The notes: generated by a model not told the origin, from the letters alone. Shown: positions 10,881 to 21,547, counted from the stretch's first letter. The stretch is 64,000 bases of DNA from Molanna angustata (GCA_963576475.1 OY754973.1:11761253-11825252), one strand, 5' to 3'. Numbers and translations: made by a program.

Positions 10881-11440
10881 TTCTTCGCCCCGGCAATTTC
10901 TTCCCATTATGTGGGGTCGGCTCTCCTTGCCCTCATTCGCCAAGCCTTGCTCTTCTGTGCGTCTCCATTGCGTAAGTCAGGTTCCCGCAACTCTTCTGAT
11001 GGTGGAGTACAACGTTGTCAGCGGTATGCCTGGTCTTCTGGTCTACACTTGCACTCGTCCTCTGGTCACGTGTATATTGTACATACCATCTCGAGCAACT
11101 TATCGGTGATCAAAGCCATGCCAAAGGTTCCTCGGATGTGGATATTCTGCACTCTGTCACTCAAAGTCACGACCCCACCCATTTCATTTCAACTGTGCGA
11201 ATGCTCTGTTGCTCTGTTGAGCTGTGTGAATGATCTTTTGTAAATCTGACTTTTTATTTATATAGGCATTCTACGATCATAGATAACGGGAGAGAACGAT
11301 CTCCTTCATCAATTCTTGATACGATGGGCCACTCCATTCTCAGTATCACCTTGGTTTGACATGTATGAACCCAAATATTTTGAGATGTCGGTTTTGGTGA
11401 TTCTTGGAGTGATAGTGTATGGCTCACTTAAGGCAGTCCA
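10880..11440 (-). pseudogene. RTE-like LINE polyprotein C-terminal remnant
   Basis: On the minus strand, 11300-11385 encodes KYLGSYMSNQGDTENGVAHR followed by IKN and a stop. Y-L-G-S...G-D-x-x...V-x-H-R-I is the segment downstream of the RT domain in many LINEs. At 10895-10960 the same strand encodes KSKAWRMRARRADPT and a stop, the usual A-D-P-T end of such polyproteins. Several stops and frameshifts lie between, so it is dead. The plus-strand ORFs of 72-110 codons over the same bases are antisense shadows. Confidence 0.7.
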
Positions 11441-12222
11441 GAGTAGAGACCTTGCATACATTGCTTATAAATATTAAATAATAATTCAATTTATTGTATG
11501 AAAACATCTATGTTGTTTTGAGCAGTGAATTGAATTGGGCTTGAAGTAGCCTATTCAGCACATTTATCGTACAAATTATAGAACGACCAAAAGTTTGAGA
11601 AAATGTCTGTGATTTGCAAAGATTTAAACGATTGAGTTAATAATTCAAGAACACTGAAGCAAATATTGATTTAAAAACCAGAATTTCGCTTCGAAAACCA
11701 AGAATAAACTCTTTTAAAACGGAATACGTATTTGAATAAACGTTTCTTCACAGTGAATGTAGGCAGGCACCTGTTTATGTGAAAACAAAAAGATTCATAT
11801 ATACAAAACCGCCCCTAAATGGAGTATTAAGTTAGTAAGGCAGGGTTAATCTATGAAAACGTTGTTTTCATTGGAAGACATTATACCATAATCTCACTGA
11901 ATCCGCAAAACATTTGTCAGATGAATTTAAGTACTTACTCTTGTGGTAGTTTTCATAGATTACTTAAATTATCATTGTAACGTTGAGTCCATTTTATACT
12001 AAATGACATTTAAATATATTTAGTTTTCAGTAAAAACTTAAGAAAAAAAACATTTGAAACCGAAGATACTAAACATTTTGCAGTCTTTAACGATATTAAC
12101 ATTTAAAGGGCGTTCTTAAACTTCTCAAATGCCCAAAGGGCATGGATATTCTGTGATCTTGGAGAACTTCAAAGAATCTGTCATGTATATGTAGATGTTA
12201 GATATAATATTTTCATACCTAC
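11441..12222. other. AT-rich noncoding sequence
   Basis: Nothing recognised beyond low-complexity AT runs. Confidence 0.5.
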
Positions 12223-12360
12223 ACAGTCCAGAACTAGAGGCCGTCCACAGGCCACCAGGTGCACCTAACCAGAGAGGTGACGCAAGATCGAAAGGTCTGG
12301 CGATTTCGTACTAAAAGGGCCGACCCCAAATGAACTGGGAAGAGGCAAGGAAGAAGAAGA
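12223..12360 (+). pseudogene. LINE 3'-terminal fragment
   Basis: Encodes QDRKVWRFRTKRADPK then TGA, the R-A-D-P-K end typical of LINE polyproteins, followed by a GAAGAAGAAGA stretch resembling a 3' tail. A related inverted fragment with the R-R-A-D block lies at 42758-42930. Only the last few dozen codons are present. Confidence 0.65.
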
Positions 12361-12574
12361 TATAATATTTTCACTGCGAGAATATGATGCTGTTCATAAA
12401 TAAAAAATATCAGCTCATTAGTGTGCCATGAAACAGAGATTACTAATTTGGAGGGGTCATTCGATTTTTATCGTTCAGATTGTGTTCTGCATAGTGGCCG
12501 ATTACAGTTTTTTTAAACTCCTTTTTTTCATTATTGTAGTCGTATTCTTTTTGATAATCCAATATCTAAATATA

Positions 12575-12752
12575 GATGGGTCGATGGCAGAGCGGTTAGC
12601 GCATTGGGTTAGTAATCCAGTGGTCGCGAGTTCGAATCCTGCCTCGACCGATTTCGTTCACCTATAGCACAAGCATTTATGCTTATTTTAGGGAACGTAG
12701 GAAGATGTATATGTACTTGTTTAACAAGGACATATTCATTTTTAAAAAAAAA
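12575..12752 (+). mobile_element. tRNA-derived SINE (family SINE-1), copy 1
   Basis: The head at 12578-12650 folds like a tRNA: 5' GGTCGA pairs with TCGACC at 12644-12649, an A box TGGCAGAGCGG and B box GTTCGAATCC are present, and the anticodon loop TTAGTAA would give anticodon AGT (Thr-like). The T-arm stem has a mismatch and there is a roughly 100-bp conserved non-tRNA body (GATTTCGTTCACCTATAGCA, AGGAAGATGTATATGTACTT, CAAGGACATATTC) ending in a T/A-rich tail. Near-identical copies lie at 37712-37893 (minus) and 60569-60770 (plus), which argues for a SINE rather than a functional tRNA gene. Confidence 0.85.
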
Positions 12753-12872
12753 TGTGTATGTATGGGAAAATGTAGATATATACAATCAAAATACAACCTG
12801 CCCATGTCCTGTTAAATATCCTAACATAATTCTTTACTATGTGCCTTCATAACCTGAGAATCTCTACCATAG

Positions 12873-12876
12873 CTTG
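12873..12876. other. Gypsy target-site duplication, left (CTTG)
   Basis: CTTG immediately precedes the left LTR and recurs at 26394-26397 directly after the right LTR. A 4-bp duplication is usual for Ty3/gypsy integrases, so the element arrived by integration. Confidence 0.9.
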
Positions 12877-13630
12877 TGTAATGAAATGAGGTACAAATCA
12901 TTGTTGTTCATAAAATTAAATCCATACCAGATCTTTTGCTTCTGCTGGATCCACTATCGTCCGGCTAGGACACACGGTAGAGCATTTCTTTGATTCTCAG
13001 GGGGAATACAGGTGGATAATTGAGAAACAGCGAGCGTGACCAGAACAAAACTGTATATTCTTTTGTGAAAGAGAGACAAATTTAATTAGGGATATAATGG
13101 TACATATGGGTTAGTGTGATATGAGTTAATGATGGTGATGTTTGATGATTAAGAATAGTCTTACTTTCTAGGGTGCCCAACTAATTAAAATAAACAGTGA
13201 TCACTATTGTACATTTCTATGAGCCTTAAGTATTTAAATATTTCAAAAGTCAGTTCCAGATTAAATTTATTTTTCAGGCCGAAGGCCCAACACTGAGTAA
13301 TTAAGGAATTTCTTTTTTTTTTTCTTTACCAAACTTAGTTCTAAGGGTATGTCGATATCAGTAATTCTAGGGACGATTCACGAAAAGGGGGTGTGCGAAA
13401 GTCAATGATCTCAAACCTTTAGTCCGACGGTGGGGAGAAATTGCCTTATCACGTACTCAACAAGGCCTGATGTTTCCAACCGTGATGGAGGTGAAGAAGA
13501 GAAGCGGCAGGGGGCGATCTAATGTTGAAGACGTTCCAGACTTTCTCTCATCAAGGGGAGAAGCCTAATCCGAGGTGATAACAAGGCAGTTGGCCCACTG
13601 TCAGTTGTATACATCACGTGTGGCAGACAT

Positions 13631-15705
13631 AGGTGTTAACACTTCGTTATGTGTTCATACAACCACGCGAAGTCACTTTGAAGATTAATAAACATTATAA
13701 AACTGTCACGAAGTAAGTCTTGCTACCATTTATTCAAAAGGTATTGTTCATACTCAGCAGATTGAGATGTTAACACTTCGTTATGTGTTCATACAACTAC
13801 GCGAAGTCACTTTGAAAATTAATGAAATTGAAAAAACAGTCACGAAGTATGGCTTGCTACCATTTATTCAAAAGGCATTGTTCATACGCAGCAGATTGAG
13901 GTGTTAACACTTCGTTATGTGAACATACAACTACACGAAGTCACTTTGAAAATTAATGAAATTGAAAAACAGTCACGAAGTATGGCTTGCTACCATTTAT
14001 TCAAAAGGTCTTGTTCATACGCAGCAGATTGAGGTGTTAACACATCGTTATGTGAACATACAACTACACGAAGTCACTTTGAAAATTAAAGAAATTGAAA
14101 AACAGTCACGAAGTATGGCTTGCTACCATTTATTCAAAAGGTCTTGTTCATACGCAGCAGATTGAGGTGTTAACACTTCGTTATGTGAACATACAACTAC
14201 ACGAAGTCACTTTGAAAATTAAAGAAATTGAAAAACCGTCACGAAGTATGGCTTGCTACCCTTTATTCAAAAGGTCTTGTTCATACGCAGCAGATTGAGG
14301 TGTTAACACTTCGTTATGTGAACATACAACTACACGAAGTCACTTTGAAAATTAAAGAAATTGAAAAACAGTCACGAAGTATGGCTTGCTACCATTTATT
14401 CAAAAGGTCTTGTTCATACGCAGCAGATTGAGGTGTTAACACTTCGTTATGAGAACATTCAACTACACGAAGTCACTTTGAAAATTAAAGAAATTGAAAA
14501 ACAGTCACGAAGTATGGCTTGCTACCATTTATTCAAAAGGTCTTGTTCATACGCAGCAGATTGAGGTGTTAACACTCCGTTATGAGAACATACAACTACA
14601 CGAAGTCACTTTGAAAATTAAAGAAATTGAAAAACAGTCACGAAGTATGGCTTGCTACCATTCATTCAAAAGGTCTTGTTCATACGCAGCAGATTGAGGT
14701 GTTAACACTTCGTTATGTGAACATACAACTACACGAAGTCACTTTAAAAATTAATGAAATTGAAAAACTGTCTCGAAGTATGCCTTGCGACCATTTATTC
14801 AAAAGGTACAGCTCGTACGCAACAGATTCAGATGTTAACACTCCGTTATGTGTTCATTCAACTACGCGAAGACACTTTGAAATTTAATGAACTTAAAAAA
14901 ACTGTCTCCAAGTATGACTTGCGACCATTTATTTAAAAGGTACAGCTCGTACGCAACAGATTCAGATGTTAACACTCCGTTATGTGTTCATTCAACTACG
15001 CGAAGACACTTTGAAATTTAATGAACTTAAAAAACTGTCTCCAAGTATGACTTGCGACCATTTATTTAAAAGGTACAGCTCGTACGCAACAGATTCAGAT
15101 GTTAACACTCCGTTATGTGTTCATTCAACTACGCGAAGACACTTTGAAATTTAATGAACTTAAAAAACTGTCTCCAAGTATGACTTGCGACCATTTATTT
15201 AAAAGGTACAGCTCGTACGCAGCCGATGGAAATTTAAACACTTCGTTATGGATTCACACACCTACGCGAGGTCACTTTGAAAATTAATGAAATTATAAAA
15301 CTGTCTCCAAGTATGACTTGCGACCATTTATTTAAAAGGTACAGCTCGTACGCAACAGATTCAGATGTTAACACTCCGTTATGTGTTCATTCAACTACGC
15401 GAAGACACTTTGAAATTTAATGAACTTAAAGAACTGTCTCCAAGTATGACTTGCGACCATTTATTTAAAAGGTACAGCTCGTACGCAACAGATTCAGATG
15501 TTAACACTCCGTTATGTGTTCATTCAACTACGCGAAGACACTTTGAAATTTAATGAACTTAAAAAACTGTCTCCAAGTATGACTTGCGACCATTTATTTA
15601 AAAGGTACAGCTCGTACGCAGCCGATTGAGATTTAAACACTTCGTTATGGATTCACACACCTACGCGAGGCCACTTTGAAAAATTAGAAAATTAAAAACC
15701 GAACC
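13631..15705. repeat. 133-bp tandem array in the 3' LTR (~16 units)
   Basis: The anchor GTTAACAC(T)TCGTTATG or its variant TTTAAACACTTCGTTATGG recurs every 133 bp sixteen times. Two subfamilies are visible: one with GTGAACATACAACTACACG and GGCTTGCTACC (left half) and one with GTGTTCATTCAACTACGCG and GACTTGCGACC (right half). Since 133 is 3n+1, each unit shifts frame; the overlapping 60-86-codon plus-strand ORFs are repeat artefacts antisense to the element. Confidence 0.95.
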
Positions 15706-16086
15706 GAAGTACGTGTTGCGATGTTGTTTTATACGCCTCCTTCACGCATAAGGCGGTATACTCAGAGATCCGACTCGGATTTTTAGATAATTAGTTTATA
15801 ACGACACTCTCTGTTTAGTTACAATGCCTTACATCGATTTCAGGCATAAAACACAATGAACTGAGTGAATACGCTGATAGATCGCGGAGGAAAACAAAGC
15901 GTGGTGTTGTGACCGTTAGAAAAAGACGCCGACTGATGGCGGAAGTTGACGCGGGGGAACGGTAGGTGGACGAGGGGGGCGGTGCGGGCCGCTTGACACC
16001 AGCTGCGTTTTTAGCGAGACCTTGAACTAGTTCAAGACGTAACTACTGCCGCGAGATTTAATTTGAAAAGATGATTATTTAAATAC

Positions 16087-16109
16087 GTAGTGAGCGTACC
16101 GCTCGCTAC
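16087..16109. repeat. LTR-terminal 10-bp inverted repeat
   Basis: GTAGTGAGCG and CGCTCGCTAC flank TAC, one mismatch, ending one base inside the LTR edge. The same hairpin is at 26370-26392 in the other LTR. It sits where integrase binds; a role is only inferred. Confidence 0.75.
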
Positions 16110-17036
16110 ACTCCAATCAAAGTTACCCAAACAAAAAGAAAAAGAAAAGAAAAAAAAATTCCGTAAGCCGGCCTGTGCAAATTGGGGAGAATGAAAGACC
16201 CTGACTGTAATGAAGAGAAGTAACGAGAGGAACTTATAACCACGACCAGATTCTTAGTTTATGAGGAGTATGGTGAGTTGCGTGTTCTCGGCTGGTCACA
16301 CCAGTACATCGCAACCACCTCCAGTAGTGAGACCGACCTAGTGACTCTTGGTCATCGTAGGTTTGTCGAGGGTGTAGGCAATGGGTAACATACTTAAGGT
16401 ATGTGCCCCCCTACTCAAGATCAAGGTTTCGTACGTGAATCATAATTGATTATAGCATTCAGAAGGAATACGCCCTAATTGTGCGAGTTCGGAATCATAC
16501 TAATGTTCAAACTTCGTTGAAACCTAGGTTAGACTCGAATAAGGACTCCTACTCGCGATACGACACGATCGGGGTTATGTTGGGTTGCGCAGCGGTGTGG
16601 TACAGATACCAATGTTCGGCAACTAGCTTCTACCTATAGCCATGATTAATTCTAGGAAAACACTCCATTGATGAACAATACAGGGGGGGAGCACCGAAAG
16701 AATTAGAGTTGCCAATCTAATAGGCGAACTCTCTTCAGCCTTACCCAAACAAACTTAACAATAATTGGCGAACTCGAAGCTAGTCGCTTTCCTACACGCA
16801 TGTGAGTTGAGCAATCAGATATCTCACTCAGGGCAACCGACTGGAAACATAAGTATAATGTCGCGGAGCAAGCGTGCTTGAACAGTCCGCTTGCTATGTG
16901 CGAAACAACAAAATTAATGACTTACATTCACAAAAGGAAAATAACAATCTTGTAGCTACAGTTTGTGACCACACTGGATAGCTGGCCAAGCGATCCATCA
17001 CGATGGACGCGAATCGATGCTTGCCAATTCTCAACA

Positions 17037-17370
17037 CGACTCCTCAAGTGAAGACTTGGCATCAGGCTACTACCTGGCATTCCTTTTCAACGACAGTTTA
17101 CAAATACAATGAATATCAGGACAAGGGGCCTATCACGACAGACGCAAACTGAAGTTATTATTCACTTGCAACGACAGTTCACAAATACAATGAATATCAG
17201 GACAAGGGGCCTATCACGGTAAGCGCGAACTGAAGTTTGCATAGCCTCAAAACGGCTCCTCAAGCAAAGACTTGGCATCAGGCTACTACCTGGGATCCTT
17301 TCTCAACCACAGTTCACAAATACAATGAATATCAGGACAAGGGACCAATCACAATAGACGCAAACTGAGG
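17037..17370. repeat. Degenerate direct repeat, three copies
   Basis: The block ACAAATACAATGAATATCAG then GACAAGGGGCCTATCACG recurs starting near 17099, 17177 and 17318. A neighbouring block with AAGACTTGGCATCAGGCTAC occurs twice (near 17052 and 17266). Copies diverge by several bases, so they predate the insertion and travel with the element. Confidence 0.8.
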
Positions 17371-17461
17371 TTCTTCACGCAACCGCTTGGTACTACCACT
17401 CTTGGTTAACTCCACACAGGTCAAGTAATACCCAACCAAAGGTGACCAAGTAAAAGGGGGA

Positions 17462-17955
17462 GAGTTGACAATCCAATTTACAACTCAGAAACACTTATAT
17501 ATAATACAGGGTGAGTTGACAATCCAGTATTCAACTAGGAAATAATATACACAAAACAAGGGTGAGTTGACAATTCAATATCCAACTCAGAAAAAATTAA
17601 ACCTAATGCAAGGTGAGTTGACAATCCAGTATTCAACTCGGAAATATTACACACTAAACAAGGGTGAGTTGGCAATTCAATATTTAACTCAGAAAAAATT
17701 AAACATAATGCAAGGTGAGTTGACAATCCAGTATTCAACTCGGAAATAATACACACAAAACAAGGGCGAGTTGACAATTCAATATTCAACTCAGAAAAAA
17801 TTAAACATAATGCAAGGTGAGTTGACAATCCAGTATTCAACTCGGAAATAATACACACAAAACAAGGGTGAGTTGACAATTCAATATTCAACTCAGAAAC
17901 AATTAAACATAAAACAAGGACGAGTTGTCAATTCAATATACAATTCGGGAACTTA
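17462..17955. repeat. 51-bp minisatellite (~10 units)
   Basis: GAGTTGACAATYCAATATTC recurs at 17462, 17513, 17564, 17615, 17666, 17717, 17768, 17819, 17870 and 17922, a 51-bp period. Alternate units differ (AATAATACACACAAAACAAG versus AAAAATTAAACATAATGCAA), giving a 102-bp dimer. The period is divisible by three, so the element-sense strand holds an open frame of 118 codons (17891-17535) built of 17-residue repeats with cores such as ELNTGLSTH. I judge this frame to be a by-product, because every stop-free monomer extends it. Confidence 0.92.
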
Positions 17956-18196
17956 TGTATTCTAACAAGGAAATCTTTAGCGAGAACTCCTAGTAGTACA
18001 CAAGGGGAGGGAAGGGGTTATATACAGTTAGGGCTACCACTTAGGATGCCTGTCAGAAGGCGGCTAGCTCCTTCAGGAATGGAGACAGGATCCTAGCAAT
18101 CATGCATTGGTCACAATTATTTATACACATACCCTTGCATACATCATTCTTTTACAGATGGTCCTTACAAAATTCATCGTTCACACTACTTTAATT

Positions 18197-18406
18197 TCAC
18201 GCAATCTTTAATTGCCAGCACATTTTATGACCGGTACATGACTGCAGGGCATAATTGAAAAGGGGGTTACATAATTCATCCGGAATGAGAAGTGTATCGT
18301 TAGGCGCCACTGATTTTTTGCGGATCAAACCAGAAACCAAGTTTACAATTTGCAACTTATCAATAGGTTTATTGCTAGATAAGGGTCTCAGCACAACAAT
18401 TAATAC
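18197..18406 (-). other. In-frame open extension after the pol stop codon
   Basis: After the pol TAA at 18407-18409 the same frame stays open for about 70 codons to 18197, encoding LSSNKPIDKLQIVNLVSGLI and further on PDELCNPLF. It lacks an ATG at its start; GTG at 18394 is the first alternative start. It could be a C-terminal Pol extension cut off by a recent stop, a readthrough product, or chance. I recognise no domain. Confidence 0.35.
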
Positions 18407-21400
18407 TTAATTAAACTTAATCAGGTCCTTGATATGGTACCTGCCACTACGTTTACCCTCACAGTCGCGAACCTCGTAAATGGTGTCCGAAATTTTATTC
18501 GATACGACGCATTTGATGAATCGAGGGGCGAGCTTGTTTGAGAAGTACTTTCCAGCGTCAGATTGGGTGAATGCCCTGCGCCAGACCACTGCGTCTTCGG
18601 ACAGTGAGCAGTGTTTCCTACGCAGGTTGTATCGTTTCGCGTTTACTTTGAACGCAGTCAATAGTGCGCTAGATACCTTCTCGTAAAGTTGCTCCATGGT
18701 TGAAAGGCTCGTTCCATAAGAATTATCCGTGCTCGCTGGCTCCTCCGAGCTATTGGTGACCTGTTCCATTTTGTCGTGAAATGAAACATGCGGACAGGGG
18801 TGGAACCCGTGCGTCAGGAAGAACGGTGTGTAACCGGTGGCGATGTTCACGCAATTATTGAGGCAGGAGCAGATCTTAGGCAGCATAGTGCACCAGGTTC
18901 GCTGGTTCTCCCCCACTAATATTGACAGGGCGGTTACGATGGTAGAGTTGTATCTTTCCACAGTATTGTTCTGGGGGTGATAGTACGCGTTATAGAATAG
19001 GTCTCGTATACCGAAGCGATCAGCGAACTCCTTGAAATCCTTGGATATGAATTGCTTGCCGTTGTCCATAATTAAAGTACGAGGTACACCGTAAGGCAGA
19101 AAGATCTTTTCTTCTATCAGCTTGGTGATAGCCGGGGCTGTGGCACGTCGCAACGGCAGTGCCCATAAGAATTTCGTGAAGTTATCGACCACCGACAGTA
19201 TGTAAATATTTTGTTTATGTGAACAGGGAAGCGGCCCAACAAGGTCTACGCTCAATGACTGCATGGGATGATCTAGACGTTTAGGCACGCTCATCAAACC
19301 CAGAGGTGCTTGGTTGTTATGTTTATATGCCTTACAGGTGTCACATTTTGATACAACCTGTTTAACCGTGTTCGTAATGTTTTTCCAATAGAAGGTCCGT
19401 GAGACCACCTCCAAAGTTTTTCTGATTCCAGGGTGGCAAAAGTTAGTGTGGAAGTCCTGTACGATACTTTCCTGTTCTCCGGCGGGCACCACGACCTTCC
19501 AGGAGCTATTTCTGAATGGAGGGTCAGTTTCGGGAACAGTTTTACAGTATTTGTAGAGGTGTCCGTTACTTATCATATAGTTGGGTGTGGAGTTAGCATT
19601 GGTCGAACATTCCTGGAACAGACGTAGATAGGCTGGATCAGTAACATTCTGAAACGGTGTAGGGAACGTTAAACTGGATACTTCAATTCTGCTTAGTGCG
19701 TCGGCCAAGTTGTTCTCGCATCCCTTTTTGTATACAAAGTCGAAGCTGTATTGTGAGAGGCGGCAGGCCCATCTGGCCAGGCGTCCCGATGGTGAAGACA
19801 AGTTGTTCAGGTATTTAAGACAGCCGTGGTCGCTGATCACTTTGAAGTGCGTTCCGTCTAAATAACTCCTAAAGTGGTGTACCGAGTCCACAATGCTCAA
19901 GAGTTCCCTCTCGGTGGTGCTGTAAGACCTTTCGGCAGGTAGCAGTTTCCTGGAAAAATATGCAATGGCGTGCTCTGAGCCGTCCGGGCTCCTTTGGGCC
20001 AGGAAGCTCCCAATGCTCACGCCGCTGGCGTCACAGGTGAGTACGTATGGTAGGGAATAGTCGGGGGGCTTCAACACCGGAGAAGATATCATTGCGCTTT
20101 TTAGGCTTACGAAGGCTTGTTCAGCTTCGTCGTCCCAAGGGAGATTATTCTTTGTGATTTTCTTGCTGGTGAGGCGGCATAGAGGGGATGCAATACGAGA
20201 AAAGTCCTTGATGTGTCTTCTATAGTATGCACATAATCCAATGAACCCGCGAACCTGTTTGACAGTTGAGGGCCTAGGGTAATTGACCATCACGTCAATC
20301 TTTTCGGGGTCGGTCCTGATGCCTTCTCGGTCGACTATGTGGCCGAGATACTTTAAGCTTTGTTTGCAAAATTCAGATTTTGCTAACTTAATGGTTAGGT
20401 TGGCCTGTTTTAGTCTGTCACATACAGTTTTCAGTAGCTTGCAGTGTGACTGGAAGTCCGGGCTGCATACCAGTATGTCATCAAGATATACAAAGACGTG
20501 GTCTCCCAAGTCTGTGAACAGTCCATCCATCATACGTTGCATTTCGGCCGGGATATTTTTTAGTCCGAAAGGGGTAACCTTGAACTGGAACTGTCCTCGG
20601 CCTTCTACGAAGAAGGCGGTCTTTGGCTTGGATTCCTCGTCTAGTCTCATCTGCCAGAACCCGTGGGAGAGGTCCAGGGCTGTGAGGAACTTAGTGTCGC
20701 GCAGATTGTCCAAGATGCGATGAATGTTGGGCAACCGGTAAGAGTCAGAGCGAGTGATCGAGTTAAGGCGACGTGGATCAAGTACGAAGCGCCCAGAGCC
20801 GTCTTTCTTGGGAACAATGAAAACATTGTTCAACCAGGGGCTCCGCGCCGGCTCTATTACGTCGAGTTTGATCATTTCATCCAGTTCTGCGATGAGTTGT
20901 TCGCGTCTTACGTGAGAAAGGGGATAAGTCTTTTGTTTAACCGGGGCGTGATCACCAGTGTCTATGATGTGGGAAACTAGGTCGGTGCGGCCTAGTCCCA
21001 CCTTTTCATAAGCAATCTGGTCGAACTCTTGTTTGAGCAGATCCAGTTGTTTCAATTCTGCAAGAGAAAGGTCGGCTGTAGAGTTTAGACAGGAAGGGGT
21101 CGACAGCGGTGAAATGTACAGGGGAGGCATGTTGATAGCATATAATGATGACACCTTATCTGGGAATAGGGTCGGGGTTAGTCCGGACTTCTTCAAGAAG
21201 GGTGCCCCCAAAATAAACCCTTCTGCAAGAGACGGAGCTACAAGAAATTCAACAAAGGTTGTTTGTTTATAAAATCTGAGGGGCAGCGTGAGGGAGCCCA
21301 GGATCGCATGGGGATGGCCGTCCGCTGTGTGAATGGAAGTGTCGCCCGGCACCAGGTCATAACCCAATTCGAGGAAATTCTTGTATAATGTGCCACCCAA

Positions 21401-21547
21401 AACATTAACTGCAGCTCCGCTGTCTAAGAGCGAACGGAAGGCGATGTTGTTGATTTTGAAGTGTAGGTATGGACGATCGTCTCGCGCATTTGTGATGGCT
21501 GATACATGTAGGTATTTAGTATTGTAGAAGAGTTTGACCGATCTCAA
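18407..21547 (-). CDS. pol: Gypsy Pol polyprotein (protease, RT, RNase H, integrase)
   Basis: This 1046-codon frame encodes the enzymes for reverse transcription and integration of the element. Numbering from the TTG at 21547: aspartic protease with L-L-D-S-G-A-A near 40-46; reverse transcriptase about 205-400 with ALDLSHGF (D292) and YLDD at 354-357; RNase H about 500-620 with D506 (CDASG), TERELL, SDH and ADALSR; integrase with an HHCC zinc site (H700, H705, C735, C738) and catalytic D768, D828, E864, the canonical D-x(35)-E spacing. There are no internal stops and all catalytic residues I can check are present. The frame has no ATG start: it is open upstream to the slippery site at 21613-21619, so it is most likely made as a Gag-Pol fusion by -1 frameshifting. 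GLKNIPAEMQRMMD in RT departs from the usual GLKNAPATFQ. Length fits the family. Confidence 0.96.
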   Translation of the reverse strand: MRSVKLFYNTKYLHVSAITNARDDRPYLHFKINNIAFRSLLDSGAAVNVLGGTLYKNFLELGYDLVPGDTSIHTADGHPHAILGSLTLPLRFYKQTTFVEFLVAPSLAEGFILGAPFLKKSGLTPTLFPDKVSSLYAINMPPLYISPLSTPSCLNSTADLSLAELKQLDLLKQEFDQIAYEKVGLGRTDLVSHIIDTGDHAPVKQKTYPLSHVRREQLIAELDEMIKLDVIEPARSPWLNNVFIVPKKDGSGRFVLDPRRLNSITRSDSYRLPNIHRILDNLRDTKFLTALDLSHGFWQMRLDEESKPKTAFFVEGRGQFQFKVTPFGLKNIPAEMQRMMDGLFTDLGDHVFVYLDDILVCSPDFQSHCKLLKTVCDRLKQANLTIKLAKSEFCKQSLKYLGHIVDREGIRTDPEKIDVMVNYPRPSTVKQVRGFIGLCAYYRRHIKDFSRIASPLCRLTSKKITKNNLPWDDEAEQAFVSLKSAMISSPVLKPPDYSLPYVLTCDASGVSIGSFLAQRSPDGSEHAIAYFSRKLLPAERSYSTTERELLSIVDSVHHFRSYLDGTHFKVISDHGCLKYLNNLSSPSGRLARWACRLSQYSFDFVYKKGCENNLADALSRIEVSSLTFPTPFQNVTDPAYLRLFQECSTNANSTPNYMISNGHLYKYCKTVPETDPPFRNSSWKVVVPAGEQESIVQDFHTNFCHPGIRKTLEVVSRTFYWKNITNTVKQVVSKCDTCKAYKHNNQAPLGLMSVPKRLDHPMQSLSVDLVGPLPCSHKQNIYILSVVDNFTKFLWALPLRRATAPAITKLIEEKIFLPYGVPRTLIMDNGKQFISKDFKEFADRFGIRDLFYNAYYHPQNNTVERYNSTIVTALSILVGENQRTWCTMLPKICSCLNNCVNIATGYTPFFLTHGFHPCPHVSFHDKMEQVTNSSEEPASTDNSYGTSLSTMEQLYEKVSSALLTAFKVNAKRYNLRRKHCSLSEDAVVWRRAFTQSDAGKYFSNKLAPRFIKCVVSNKISDTIYEVRDCEGKRSGRYHIKDLIKFN

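Larger units (their letters stand above)
12877..16110 (-). repeat. Gypsy 3' LTR (3234 bp)
   Basis: In element orientation it starts TGTAGCGAGCGGTACGCTC and ends CATTACA. It is several times longer than typical insect gypsy LTRs because it contains a 133-bp tandem array at about 13631-15705. A GC-rich patch at about 15870-16020 lies near the element-sense start. It matches the other LTR except for one fewer array unit. Confidence 0.97.
16111..18406 (-). other. Gypsy 3' noncoding region between pol and 3' LTR
   Basis: This 2.3-kb segment has no long non-repeat ORF and no recognisable envelope gene. It contains a 70-codon in-frame extension after the pol stop, a 51-bp minisatellite, a threefold direct repeat at 17037-17370, and a purine/pyrimidine-skewed stretch at 16134-16160. 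The expected polypurine tract beside the LTR (element sense ...GATTGGAG just before TGTAGC) is weak. Long 3' noncoding regions with repeats are unusual in compact insect retroelements. Confidence 0.7.

Noticed and set aside
10870..11243. Plus-strand ORFs of 79, 110 and 72 codons
   Set aside because: Antisense to a minus-strand LINE C-terminal remnant ending in R-A-D-P-T.
12578..12650. Functional tRNA gene with anticodon AGT
   Set aside because: T-arm mismatch, three dispersed copies sharing a non-tRNA body and A-rich tail: SINE head.
13956..15553. Overlapping 60-86-codon plus-strand ORFs with MKNSHEVWLATIYSKGLVHT-like products (also 24106-25836)
   Set aside because: They recur every 133 bp in rotating frames because the unit length is 3n+1, and are antisense to the gypsy element. 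They are tandem-repeat artefacts, not a gene family.
13631..15705. CRISPR-like regular repeat array
   Set aside because: Units are contiguous with no unique spacers, lie inside retrotransposon LTRs, and the genome is eukaryotic.
17535..17891. 118-codon repeat protein (possible third gypsy ORF)
   Set aside because: Explained by the 51-bp minisatellite keeping frame; no non-repeat domain. Kept only as a finding.
16111..18196. Envelope gene making the gypsy element an errantivirus
   Set aside because: No signal peptide, transmembrane or furin-site-bearing ORF in the region; only repeats and short frames.
19433..20980. Plus-strand ORFs (64, 146, 105 codons) over the gypsy pol region
   Set aside because: Antisense shadows of the intact minus-strand Pol frame.
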